Shown in pieces: positions 1 through 10,018 of a stretch of 64,000 bases of DNA. The DNA lies in the NCBI RefSeq assembly GCF_018283455.1, contig NZ_JAAMTH010000001.1, positions 1,097,501 through 1,161,500 of the forward strand. The letters run 5' to 3'. Source of the DNA: Planococcus sp. MSAK28401. Its GTDB lineage: Bacteria; Bacillota; Bacilli; Bacillales_A; Planococcaceae. The notes beneath the pieces are model-generated. The model did no database searches and had not been told where the DNA came from. It worked only from the letters and a program-made list of their open reading frames with translations. The position numbers and the translations under genes were made by a program. Every line of letters begins with the position of its first letter. Position 1 is the first letter of the stretch.

Positions 1-2474
<2,474 letters not shown>

Positions 2475-2605
2475 AATAAACTGAAACGTGAGTTTCCACA
2501 ATGTCGATTTATCCAGTTTTGAAAGAATAAGATATTATTTTTAAAAAAATACTTGAAAAAATCGGTATTATTGATATAATAAATCTTGTCTTTCAAATTA
2601 GTACA

Positions 2606-2721
<116 letters not shown>

Positions 2722-2732
2722 CTGGTTATTAT

Positions 2733-2807
2733 TCCGAAGTAGCTCAGTGGTAGAGCACCGCACTGTTAATGCGATGGTCGTAGGTTCGAGTCCTACCTTC
2801 GGAGCCA
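2733..2807 (+). tRNA. tRNA-Asn (GTT)
   Basis: A full cloverleaf is present: acceptor TCCGAAG pairs with CTTCGGA, discriminator G, encoded CCA, anticodon loop CTGTTAA. First tRNA after the 5S gene, as in the B. subtilis trnD order. Confidence 0.95.
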
Positions 2808-2812
2808 ATTAT

Positions 2813-2902
2813 GGAGAGCTGTCCGAGTGGCCGAAGGAGCATGATTGGAAATCATGTAGGCGGGCAACCGTCTCAAGGGTTCGAATCCCTTGCTCTCCGC
2901 CA
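2813..2902 (+). tRNA. tRNA-Ser (GGA)
   Basis: Class II tRNA with a long variable arm. Acceptor GGAGAGC pairs with GCTCTCC, the anticodon loop is TTGGAAA, and CCA is encoded. It starts 5 bases after tRNA-Asn. Confidence 0.95.
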
Positions 2903-2923
2903 GTATCTTAAGCTCAAAATAAA

Positions 2924-2998
2924 GGCCCCTTGGTCAAGCGGTTAAGACACCGCCCTTTCACGGCGGTAACACGGGTTCGAATCCCGTAGGGGTCACCA
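2924..2998 (+). tRNA. tRNA-Glu (TTC)
   Basis: Acceptor GGCCCCT pairs with AGGGGTC (one G-U), the anticodon loop is CTTTCAC inside CGCC/GGCG, and CCA is encoded. Confidence 0.95.
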
Positions 2999-3004
2999 TT
3001 CAAT

Positions 3005-3080
3005 GGAGGATTAGCTCAGCTGGGAGAGCATCTGCCTTACAAGCAGAGGGTCGGCGGTTCGATCCCGTCATCCTCCACCA
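3005..3080 (+). tRNA. tRNA-Val (TAC)
   Basis: Acceptor GGAGGAT pairs with ATCCTCC, the anticodon loop is CTTACAA, and CCA is encoded. Confidence 0.95.
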
Positions 3081-3121
3081 TTTCTTTCATGCATATAAAT
3101 AGAAGGAAACTTTAATATTAT

Positions 3122-3199
<78 letters not shown>

Positions 3200-3201
3200 A
3201 T

Positions 3202-3277
3202 GGTCCCGTGGTGTAGCGGTTAACATGCCTGCCTGTCACGCAGGAGATCGCCGGTTCGATCCCGGTCGGGACCGCCA
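3202..3277 (+). tRNA. tRNA-Asp (GTC)
   Basis: Acceptor GGTCCCG pairs with CGGGACC, the anticodon loop is CTGTCAC, and CCA is encoded. Only 3 bases separate it from tRNA-fMet. Confidence 0.95.
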
Positions 3278-3294
3278 TTTTTATTAATTAATAT

Positions 3295-3370
3295 GGGTCA
3301 GTAGCTCAGTCGGTAGAGCATTAGATTGAAGCTCTAAGTGTCGGCGGTTCGATTCCGTCCTGACCCACCA
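3295..3370 (+). tRNA. tRNA-Phe (GAA)
   Basis: Acceptor GGGTCAG pairs with CTGACCC, the anticodon loop is TTGAAGC, and CCA is encoded. Confidence 0.95.
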
Positions 3371-3383
3371 TATTTTTCTCCAT

Positions 3384-3459
<76 letters not shown>

Positions 3460-3462
3460 TTA

Positions 3463-3546
3463 GGTGGGGTAGCGAAGTGGCTAAACGCGGCGGACTGTAA
3501 ATCCGCTCCTTCGGGTTCGGCAGTTCGAATCTGCCCCCCACCACCA
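3463..3546 (+). tRNA. tRNA-Tyr (GTA)
   Basis: Class II tRNA with a long variable arm (CTCCTTCGGG). Acceptor GGTGGGG pairs with CCCCACC, the anticodon loop is CTGTAAA, and CCA is encoded. Confidence 0.95.
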
Positions 3547-3552
3547 GTTTTT

Positions 3553-3626
3553 AGGGGCATAGTTTAACGGTAGAACAGAGGTCTCCAAAACCTCCGATGT
3601 GGGTTCGATTCCTACTGCCCCTGCCA
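3553..3626 (+). tRNA. tRNA-Trp (CCA)
   Basis: Acceptor AGGGGCA pairs with TGCCCCT, the anticodon loop is CTCCAAA inside GAGGT/ACCTC, and CCA is encoded. Confidence 0.95.
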
Positions 3627-3646
3627 TTTTTTAAAAATATTATGAT

Positions 3647-3723
3647 GGCGGTCGTGGCGAAGTGGTTAACGCACCGGATTGTGATTCCGGCACTCGGGGG
3701 TTCAATTCCCCTCGTCCGCCCCA
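3647..3723 (+). tRNA. tRNA-His (GTG), copy 1
   Basis: The anticodon loop is TTGTGAT. The extra 5' G(-1) opposite C73, typical of tRNA-His, is encoded, and CCA is encoded. The acceptor arms GCGGTCG and CGTCCGC leave a T-T mismatch at 5:68. Copy 2 at 3765 is identical across 77 bases. Confidence 0.95.
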
Positions 3724-3764
3724 TGTTTTTCTTGAGAATTTAATATCATACATAATAATAGCGT

Positions 3765-3841
3765 GGCGGTCGTGGCGAAGTGGTTAACGCACCGGATTGT
3801 GATTCCGGCACTCGGGGGTTCAATTCCCCTCGTCCGCCCCA
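3765..3841 (+). tRNA. tRNA-His (GTG), copy 2
   Basis: This is a second, identical 77-base tRNA-His, 41 bases after the first. The immediate upstream GTGGCGGTCG context is shared but the rest of the spacer is not, so the duplication is limited to about the gene. It has the same 5:68 T-T mismatch. Confidence 0.95.
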
Positions 3842-3848
3842 GTATTAT

Positions 3849-3920
3849 TGGGGTATAGCCAAGCGGTAAGGCAACGGGTTTTGATCCCGTCATGCCCTGG
3901 TTCGAATCCAGGTACCCCAG
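3849..3920 (+). tRNA. tRNA-Gln (TTG), CCA not encoded
   Basis: Acceptor TGGGGTA pairs with TACCCCA and the anticodon loop is TTTTGAT. The discriminator G3920 is followed by CTT instead of CCA, so the end must be added by tRNA nucleotidyltransferase. The next tRNA starts only 5 bases later. Confidence 0.93.
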
Positions 3921-3925
3921 CTTTT

Positions 3926-4000
3926 GCGGAAGTAGTTCAGTGGTAGAACGCCACCTTGCCAAGGTGGAGGTCGCGGGTTCGACCCCCGTCTTCCGCTCCA
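3926..4000 (+). tRNA. tRNA-Gly (GCC)
   Basis: Acceptor GCGGAAG pairs with CTTCCGC, the anticodon loop is TTGCCAA, and CCA is encoded. Confidence 0.95.
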
Positions 4001-4007
4001 TTATTTA

Positions 4008-4081
4008 GGCGGCATAGCCAAGCGGTAAGGCATGGGTCTGCAACACCCTTACCACCGGTTCGAGTCCGGTTGCCGCCTCCA
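4008..4081 (+). tRNA. tRNA-Cys (GCA)
   Basis: Acceptor GGCGGCA pairs with TGCCGCC, the anticodon loop is CTGCAAC, and CCA is encoded. Confidence 0.95.
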
Positions 4082-4090
4082 AACTATTTT

Positions 4091-4174
4091 GCCGGCGTGG
4101 CGGAATTGGCAGACGCGCGGGACTCAAAATCCCGTTCCTTCACGGGAGTGTCGGTTCGACCCCGACCGCCGGTA
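4091..4174 (+). tRNA. tRNA-Leu (CAA), copy 1; CCA not encoded
   Basis: Class II tRNA. Acceptor GCCGGCG pairs with CGCCGGT, the anticodon loop is CTCAAAA, and the long variable arm is TTCCTTCACGGGA. The discriminator A4174 is followed by TCA, so CCA is not encoded. It is the last tRNA before the operon terminator and is identical to copy 2 at 4387. Confidence 0.93.
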
Positions 4175-4182
4175 TCAATTGA

Positions 4183-4204
4183 TCATCACTCTGCCAAGTG
4201 ATGA
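4183..4204 (+). other. conserved-loop hairpin after tRNA-Leu copy 1
   Basis: TCATCACT-CTGCCA-AGTGATGA forms an 8-bp stem with a CTGCCA loop, 9 bases past the tRNA end. The hairpin after tRNA-Leu copy 2 has the same loop with a different but complementary stem. Confidence 0.6.
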
Positions 4205-4210
4205 GAGCTT

Positions 4211-4243
4211 AAAACTCTGACTATCAAAGTCAGAGTTTTTTTC
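4211..4243 (+). terminator. rho-independent terminator of the rRNA-tRNA operon
   Basis: AACTCTGACT and AGTCAGAGTT pair around ATCAA and are followed by a T-rich run. Confidence 0.9.
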
Positions 4244-4386
4244 TTTATTTAGGTGAATGATTATAAGTTCTACATAGCAAAGATTTTTTAAAAAATATCT
4301 AATAACCCCTTGCAAAATAATCGGTTTACTAATATAATAATAAATGTTCCTGAAAGCAATGAATAATTGTATCTGGATTCAATTTT

Positions 4387-4470
4387 GCCGGCGTGGCGGA
4401 ATTGGCAGACGCGCGGGACTCAAAATCCCGTTCCTTCACGGGAGTGTCGGTTCGACCCCGACCGCCGGTA
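4387..4470 (+). tRNA. tRNA-Leu (CAA), copy 2 outside the main cluster; CCA not encoded
   Basis: It is identical to copy 1 over the 84-base body plus the preceding ATTTT and following TCA. It lies 143 bases downstream of the main cluster's terminator and ends with its own hairpin and terminator, so it is probably a separate transcript. The duplication looks recent. Confidence 0.92.
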
Positions 4471-4477
4471 TCATTTT

Positions 4478-4497
4478 CATTGCTCTGCCAAGCAATG
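4478..4497 (+). other. conserved-loop hairpin after tRNA-Leu copy 2
   Basis: CATTGCT-CTGCCA-AGCAATG forms a 7-bp stem with the same CTGCCA loop as 4183-4204. The stem bases differ between the two copies but remain paired. Confidence 0.6.
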
Positions 4498-4503
4498 TAT
4501 GGA

Positions 4504-4533
4504 AAAGCCCTAACTTCGGTTAGGGCTTTTTTC
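4504..4533 (+). terminator. terminator after tRNA-Leu copy 2
   Basis: AAAGCCCTAAC-TTCG-GTTAGGGCTTT is a strong stem with a stable TTCG tetraloop, followed by T residues. Confidence 0.9.
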
Positions 4534-4616
4534 TTTATCTTGTCTTGGTTGCTAAGAGTAGGACTGTTATTAAATAAAGACTACAAGTGAATACAAATGA
4601 AATAGAAGGAATTACT

Positions 4617-4624
4617 TTATTGAA
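4617..4624. repeat. left 8-bp target site duplication of the IS
   Basis: TTATTGAA, directly repeated at 5966-5973 on the other side of the element. Confidence 0.92.
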
Positions 4625-5965
4625 GAGAGCGTAAAATATCTTGTGTAAATGAATAAATAGAAAAAGGAAGACCTTTTCTTGTAGAATTAAGTCACCACAA
4701 CCAATTCACAGAAAAGAGGCCTTCCCTATGACTCAGTTTACAACAGATATTATGCAAGCTCTAGTAAAAAAAGAAGACATCTCCGAAGTTTTTCGCAAAC
4801 ATTTGGAGACGGCGGTGAATACACTTCTTCAAACGGAACTAACAGCGTTCCTGGATTACGAAAAATACGACCGCATCGGGTTTAATTCCGGCAACTCACG
4901 CAATGGTGTCTACACGCGGACACTCCATACGGAGTATGGGGATTTAGAGCTTTCGATGCCACGGGACCGGAATGGCGAATTCAACCAACAGACGGTCGCT
5001 CCGTACAAGCGCTCAAACGATACGCTGGAAGCCTTCGTTATTCATATGTTCCAAAAAGGCGTGACCATGTCCGAGATTTCGGACCTGATCGAGAAAATGT
5101 ACGGCCATCATTACACGCCACAAACCATTTCCAATATGACGAAAGTCATGAGCGAACAGGTCGAGGCGTTTAAATCTCGTCCGTTAGAACAGCGTTATGC
5201 GTGTGTCTATCTAGATGCAACTTACATTGCCCTCAAGCGCGACACGGTCTCGAAGGAAGCCGTCTATATTACGATTGGCATCCGAGAGGACGGCTCAAAA
5301 GAAGTCTTGGCCTATACAGTGGCACCTACGGAATCCGCATTTGTTTGGGAAGAAGTCCTGTTGGACTTGAAAGAGCGCGGTGTCGAAGAGGTGCTTTTGT
5401 TTATCTCCGACGGCTTAAAAGGCATCACTGATCGCATCTTCGCGGTCTTTCCCGATGCTCAATATCAGGCGTGCTGCGTCCACTTGTCGCGTGGGATCCG
5501 CCACAAAGTTCGCGTTACCGATCGCAAGGAGATTCTGGATGATTTCAAATCGGTCTACCGGGCAGAGAACCAAGAACTGGGTGAAAAAGCGTTGAAAGCC
5601 TTTGTCGACAAATGGAAAACGGCCTATCCCAAAGTGGCGAAATCGTTGGAAGCGAATCCCTATATTTTCACTTTCTACAGCTTCCCAAAATCCATTTGGC
5701 GAAGCATCTATTCAACGAACCTGATCGAATCGTTCAACAAGAACGTAAAGAAATACAGCAAGCGCAAGGAGCAATTTCCGAACGAAGATTCCTTGGATCG
5801 CTTCCTGGTTTCCCAGTTCGAAATCTATAACCAGAACTTCTCCACCCGTTGCCATATCGGATTCGATCAAGCTCGTGCAGAGCTGACTGAGATGTTCAAG
5901 CAAACCTAATCGATATACATACAAGAAAAGGATTTACTTATTTACACATAATTATTGACGGTCTC
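4625..5965 (+). mobile_element. intact IS256-family insertion sequence (1341 bp)
   Basis: The left end, starting GAGAGCGTAAAATAT, and the reverse complement of the right end, starting GAGACCGTCAATAAT, form imperfect terminal inverted repeats. They share GAGA-CGT and TGTGTAAAT blocks over about 35 bases. The element is flanked by a perfect 8-bp direct repeat, TTATTGAA, at 4617-4624 and 5966-5973, the usual target duplication length for IS256. It contains one intact transposase gene. The intact duplication and open frame suggest a recent and possibly still mobile insertion. Confidence 0.95.
4728..5909 (+). CDS. IS256-family transposase
   Basis: This 393-residue DDE transposase of the IS256/MULE type would catalyse cut-and-paste or circle-based transposition of the surrounding element. 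The acidic residues can be placed in YLDATY (about residue 163), ISDGLKG (about 227) and STNLIESFN (about 332), and the family motif with C-x2-H follows the second Asp in ACCVHLSRG. Length matches the family. The ATG follows an AAAGAGG ribosome binding site. No frameshift or internal stop is visible. A MULE-like helicase-free catalytic core without an accessory gene is the norm for this family. Confidence 0.96.
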   Translation: MTQFTTDIMQALVKKEDISEVFRKHLETAVNTLLQTELTAFLDYEKYDRIGFNSGNSRNGVYTRTLHTEYGDLELSMPRDRNGEFNQQTVAPYKRSNDTLEAFVIHMFQKGVTMSEISDLIEKMYGHHYTPQTISNMTKVMSEQVEAFKSRPLEQRYACVYLDATYIALKRDTVSKEAVYITIGIREDGSKEVLAYTVAPTESAFVWEEVLLDLKERGVEEVLLFISDGLKGITDRIFAVFPDAQYQACCVHLSRGIRHKVRVTDRKEILDDFKSVYRAENQELGEKALKAFVDKWKTAYPKVAKSLEANPYIFTFYSFPKSIWRSIYSTNLIESFNKNVKKYSKRKEQFPNEDSLDRFLVSQFEIYNQNFSTRCHIGFDQARAELTEMFKQT

Positions 5966-5973
5966 TTATTGAA
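5966..5973. repeat. right 8-bp target site duplication of the IS
   Basis: TTATTGAA, identical to 4617-4624. Its last five bases plus G5974 form the TTGAAG -35 box of the downstream promoter. Confidence 0.92.
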
Positions 5974-5997
5974 GAAAATGCGTGAAATTCTTATAAT
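5969..5997 (+). promoter_or_regulatory. sigma-A promoter spanning the IS right junction
   Basis: -35 TTGAAG (5969-5974), 17-base spacer, -10 TATAAT (5992-5997). Most of the -35 box is the target duplication, so the promoter survived the IS insertion. Confidence 0.65.
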
Positions 5998-6003
5998 AAA
6001 AAT

Positions 6004-6148
6004 TTAGGTGAAGGGAAGTCTCTTTTCGAACAAAGCGGAAGTGGCCGATGTGCTAAGTTGAAAGAATGGTAGTGGAAACATCTCTAGGGCCCGGGTCTAT
6101 TCATAGGTATTTTGAAAAGGCAGCTTCTTTTGGAGGCTGTCTTTTTTA
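6004..6148 (+). ncRNA. candidate short non-coding transcript or leader RNA (unknown class)
   Basis: A promoter at 5969-5997 and an intrinsic terminator at about 6115-6148 bracket about 145 bases with no convincing open frame. The segment has potential internal pairing (GATGT 6047-6051 with ACATC 6078-6082) and a GGGCCCGGG block. It precedes the P-type ATPase gene by about 90 bases, so it could be an attenuating leader or an independent small RNA. The sequence was compared by eye with the manganese (yybP-ykoY), M-box, T-box and guanidine-I classes and fits none. Confidence 0.35.
6115..6148 (+). terminator. intrinsic terminator upstream of the P-type ATPase gene
   Basis: AAAGGCAGCTTC and GAGGCTGTCTTT pair around TTTTG and are followed by T residues. 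Confidence 0.8.
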
Positions 6149-6238
6149 CATGTATTGGAATATATAACAGGAAGCCATGGGTGAAGGGAAACTGCGTGTT
6201 ATAATAATCAGAATTACGATCTTGGCGGGGGTGGCAAG

Positions 6239-8902
6239 GTGGTTACAGACCAAGGATTTGATCAAGAGTTTACGGCTATACTCGATAATCAAGAAGTTCT
6301 GATAGAAGAAGGGTTAAGCGAAGTTGAGGTTGTAAAGAGATTAAAGGTTTTTGGCGCCAATGAATTGCCTCAAGGAAAGCGAGAACCTGGAGTTATAAAG
6401 TTTTTTAAGCATTTTCATGATGTGCTGATCTATGTATTATTGGCAGCGGCAGTTATTACAGTCGTACTTGGACATTATATTGATACGAGTGTCATTTTAG
6501 CTGTAGTTGTCATCAATGCGGCAATTGGCTATATTCAACAGCGTAAAGCTGAGAAAGCATTGGATAGTATACGTGAAATGCTTTCATTCAAAGCGGGCGT
6601 ATTGCGAGAGGGCAAACGAAAAGATATTCTGGCGGCTGATTTGGTGCCTGGGGATCTTGTTTATTTAAGGGCGGGTGATAAAGTGCCCGCAGATATGCGG
6701 CTCATAGAAGCATCGAATCTCCAGCTGGAGGAGTCGTCTTTGACTGGTGAGTCGGATGCAGTAAATAAACAGACTGAAAGACTATCGAGCGATACGGTGC
6801 TTGGCGATCGCTCCAACATGGCATTCGCAGGAACTGCTGTTGCATCCGGGTCAGGGTTCGGTGTTGTCATTGCAACTGGAGGAAATACTGAACTCGGAAA
6901 AATCAGCAGCGCCATGGAGTCGGTTGAGAAATTGCAGACCCCATTATTAAAACAGACTACTCAATTCGGAAAATTGATATCAGTGGTTATTGTACTGAGT
7001 GCAATCGGCATGTTTTTCATCGGTTATTGGGTCCACGACTACGCCACCGCTGAGTTATTATTGGCAATCATCGGCTTGACCGTAGCCGCCATTCCAGAAG
7101 GCTTGCCTGCGGTTCTATCCATTATTTTAGCTTTGGGTGTCCAGGCGATGGCTGGGAAGAATGCTATTGTACGGAACTTGCCGTCCGTCGAAACTTTAGG
7201 GGCCGTGACGGTAATATGCTCAGACAAAACAGGGACTTTGACGAAAAATGAAATGACGGCGACTTCTGTTATTCTGGCAGATGAAGAAATCAATGTTAGT
7301 GGGGTCGGTTATTCACCCGAAGGAATGTTAAAGAAAAACGGAGATGGCATTCGTTTAACTGATCATCCTCGCTTGGCAAAGTTTTTAGCCTGTGTGAAAA
7401 CGGTTAACGATGCTCATTTGGTCAAAGGGAAAAAGGGGAAATGGTCAATCAGTGGGGGTGCGACGGAAGGCTGTCTGTTGACGCTTGCAGAGAAAGCGGA
7501 TGACGAAGTAGAGAAGTTGTCGGTGATTATGAAGATTCCATTTGATTCTTCTTATAAATACATGGCTGCTTTGGTGGAAGAGCAGGGAACTAAATGGATC
7601 TATGTAAAGGGTGCCCCTGAAAAGCTGCTGGGGATGATACCAAGCGAAGAAAGGAATGAATGGGAGGCGAAGATAGCCTCACATGCAAAACGCGGAGAAC
7701 GCCTTTTAGGAGCTGCTGTTAAGCAGGTCGATTACACAGTTGAAGGCATAAGCCACGAAGATATGAAGTGCGGGTTTGAGTTTTTGGGCATGGCAGGTAT
7801 CATTGATCCTCCGCGCGAAGAAGTGATTGATTCAATTGCTCAATGCAAGAAATCCGGAATTCGCGTCAAGATGATCACTGGAGACCATAAAGAAACCGCT
7901 GTGGCGATTGGAGCCAATCTTGGAATTGGCGATGGGGTTAAGGCGCTCGAAGGCAGGGAGTTGGATGGCTTAAACGCCCAACAGTTGGAAGTTGCAGCCA
8001 TGGAATACGATATTTTTGCGCGTACCAGCCCTACAAATAAATTGCAATTGGTTAGAGCTCTTCAAGCCCAGGGACAAGTGTGCGCAATGACCGGCGACGG
8101 GGTCAATGATGCACCGGCTTTGAAACGTGCTGATATCGGCATTGCGATGGGAATCAAAGGAACAGAAGTATCAAAAGAAGCAGCTGAGATGGTGCTGGTT
8201 GATGATAATTTCAGCACGATTGTCAATGCAGTGAAGGAAGGGCGGCGCGTCTATGATAATTTGAAAAAGACCATCCTGTTCATATTGCCGACAAACGTAT
8301 CCGAAGGGCTGCTCATTTTTATCAGCATCTTATTTGGCACCACGATTCCGCTCACTGCGGTACAAATTTTGTGGGTCAACATGATTACGGCTGTGACGAT
8401 TTCCTTAGCGATTGCATTTGAGAAGCTCGAACCTGGTACGATGGAGCGGCCACCTCGGAAAGCCAATAGCCCGTTACTCAGCGGCTATTATATTTTCCGC
8501 ATCGCTTTTGCATCGGCGATTATCGGAGCGGGCATTTTATGGATGAACAGCATGCTAGAAGCTAGAGATTATGATCAAGGCATCTTGCAGACTATGACTC
8601 TACAGGCACTGGTCATCTCACAGCTATTTTATTTATTCAACTGCCGGAGTGAGCGGCATTTTGCGTTGAATCGTGATTTCTTTTCCAATAAAGCGGCCTT
8701 TATCGTCTCGGCTATATTGATCCTAGTGCAGCTATCGGTGACGTATGTGCCGTTTATGAATACGCTGCTCGGTACGGAACCAATTGGGCTTAGGTATTGG
8801 ATTTGGCCGTTGCTGATAGGGGTGAGCGTGTTTGTTATTGTGGAGCTGGAAAAATGGGTGGTGCGCCGAATGAGTAAGAATGTTAATCTTTCGAATAAAT
8901 AG
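6239..8902 (+). CDS. P2-type cation-transporting ATPase
   Basis: This 887-residue membrane ATPase couples ATP hydrolysis to cation transport. Visible motifs are the N-terminal cation-ATPase domain, TGES (169-172) in the actuator, PEGL (286-289) in M4, the phosphorylated DKTGTLT (D329) and TGDGVND (618-624), with about ten membrane helices. M5 keeps the SERCA-like N-V-x-E pair (NVSEGL), but M6 reads VNMITA where calcium pumps have VNLVTD. The aspartate ligand is therefore missing and calcium specificity should not be assumed. GTG start after a GGGGGTGG site. A terminator-closed leader lies just upstream. Confidence 0.93.
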   Translation: MVTDQGFDQEFTAILDNQEVLIEEGLSEVEVVKRLKVFGANELPQGKREPGVIKFFKHFHDVLIYVLLAAAVITVVLGHYIDTSVILAVVVINAAIGYIQQRKAEKALDSIREMLSFKAGVLREGKRKDILAADLVPGDLVYLRAGDKVPADMRLIEASNLQLEESSLTGESDAVNKQTERLSSDTVLGDRSNMAFAGTAVASGSGFGVVIATGGNTELGKISSAMESVEKLQTPLLKQTTQFGKLISVVIVLSAIGMFFIGYWVHDYATAELLLAIIGLTVAAIPEGLPAVLSIILALGVQAMAGKNAIVRNLPSVETLGAVTVICSDKTGTLTKNEMTATSVILADEEINVSGVGYSPEGMLKKNGDGIRLTDHPRLAKFLACVKTVNDAHLVKGKKGKWSISGGATEGCLLTLAEKADDEVEKLSVIMKIPFDSSYKYMAALVEEQGTKWIYVKGAPEKLLGMIPSEERNEWEAKIASHAKRGERLLGAAVKQVDYTVEGISHEDMKCGFEFLGMAGIIDPPREEVIDSIAQCKKSGIRVKMITGDHKETAVAIGANLGIGDGVKALEGRELDGLNAQQLEVAAMEYDIFARTSPTNKLQLVRALQAQGQVCAMTGDGVNDAPALKRADIGIAMGIKGTEVSKEAAEMVLVDDNFSTIVNAVKEGRRVYDNLKKTILFILPTNVSEGLLIFISILFGTTIPLTAVQILWVNMITAVTISLAIAFEKLEPGTMERPPRKANSPLLSGYYIFRIAFASAIIGAGILWMNSMLEARDYDQGILQTMTLQALVISQLFYLFNCRSERHFALNRDFFSNKAAFIVSAILILVQLSVTYVPFMNTLLGTEPIGLRYWIWPLLIGVSVFVIVELEKWVVRRMSKNVNLSNK

Positions 8903-8929
8903 AAATACGATCAGTAATGAGGAGGAGTT

Positions 8930-9979
8930 ATGAGACAGATACATAGTGAAGTCGTCGAATTCAGAGGAAGCCATTATGATTATGGAATGATGCAAGGGAA
9001 TACGCTCAAAGAATCGATCACGCTGCACAACCGCCGCGGGCAATGGAAGAGCAAGAGGCCGCGATTTGTCATCGACCCTGCAGAAGCGCAAGCTGCGTTC
9101 AATGAATACGCCCCGAAATTATGGGAGGAGTTGAAAGGCCTTGAAGATAGCCTCAAGCTGCCGATTGATGAGGTGCTTCGTGATTTTGGCGGTTACCGGA
9201 TCGATGCGCCACCGTCGGGCTGTTCGATCGTCAGCGGCGAAGACTTTTTGGTGCGCAACTATGACTTCCATCCGCAGACATATGAAGGCAGGGTCTGCTT
9301 GTTTCAACCTGAGGAAGGAAATGCCATCATCGGTCCGAGCCAGCGCATTTTGGGGCGCATGGATGGCATGAACGAGCATGGCTTGGTGATGGGCTATAAT
9401 TTTATGCACCGGAAAAACCCGGGTGATGGCTTTGTCTGTTATATGATCGGGCGCATCATTCTCGAGAGCTGCGCGACTATCGATGAAGCTGTTGCTTTGG
9501 TCGAAGATATTCCGCATCGCGGGTCATTCAGCTACGTTGTGACCGATAAGAGCGGCGCCACAAAGGTCATCGAAGCGACGCCCCGTAAAGTGGTGGTGCG
9601 CGATGCAACGGCTTGTACGAATCATTTTGAAATCCAGCAGCATGAAAACCGCAATTATCTAAAGGATTCCTATGAACGCTTGTCAGTTATCGAACAGAAT
9701 GCAGAAGATGCAGCGGAAGCGTATCGTGCTTATCGCTTGTTCAATGACACGGACCGCGGCTTGTTTTCGAATCTTTATAAGAGCTGGGCCGGAACAATCC
9801 ATACATCTGTTTATCTACCGAAAGAGCAGGAAGTGTGGTTTGCGCTTGGGGGCGACCAGGAGCCCGAAGTGTTCAATTTTGGGGAATGGCTTGCAGGAAA
9901 GCCTGTCCGCAATACATCCGTCCATGGACAGATAGATACTGGCATCGGGTTCGCCCATACCGATGCTTTGTTTAAATAA
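8930..9979 (+). CDS. C45-family peptidase/acyltransferase-like N-terminal nucleophile hydrolase
   Basis: This 349-residue protein resembles the C45 (acyl-CoA:6-aminopenicillanate acyltransferase) and choloylglycine-hydrolase-like group. In that group, an internal cysteine becomes the N-terminal nucleophile after self-cleavage. The candidate is C98 in SGCS, followed by the typical LVRNYD and MGYNF segments. The N-terminal FRGSHYDYG motif is characteristic. No signal peptide is seen, so it is probably cytoplasmic. It is convergent with a paralogue of equal architecture at 10005-11075. The substrate is unknown, with amide or acyl hydrolysis the family expectation. The ATG follows GAGGAG. Confidence 0.85.
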   Translation: MRQIHSEVVEFRGSHYDYGMMQGNTLKESITLHNRRGQWKSKRPRFVIDPAEAQAAFNEYAPKLWEELKGLEDSLKLPIDEVLRDFGGYRIDAPPSGCSIVSGEDFLVRNYDFHPQTYEGRVCLFQPEEGNAIIGPSQRILGRMDGMNEHGLVMGYNFMHRKNPGDGFVCYMIGRIILESCATIDEAVALVEDIPHRGSFSYVVTDKSGATKVIEATPRKVVVRDATACTNHFEIQQHENRNYLKDSYERLSVIEQNAEDAAEAYRAYRLFNDTDRGLFSNLYKSWAGTIHTSVYLPKEQEVWFALGGDQEPEVFNFGEWLAGKPVRNTSVHGQIDTGIGFAHTDALFK

Positions 9980-10018
9980 AAAACGGCTGGAGCATATGAG
10001 TGCTCTAGCCGTTTTTTT
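9978..10018. terminator. bidirectional terminator between convergent C45 paralogues
   Basis: AAAACGGCTGGAGCA and TGCTCTAGCCGTTTT pair, with A and T runs on both sides. The stop codon of the minus-strand gene (10005-10007) lies inside the stem. Confidence 0.9.

Noticed and set aside
5974-6238. yybP-ykoY, M-box, T-box or guanidine-I riboswitch ahead of the P-type ATPase
   Set aside because: Only scattered short similarities (for example TTAGGTGA) were seen, and the diagnostic loops are missing.
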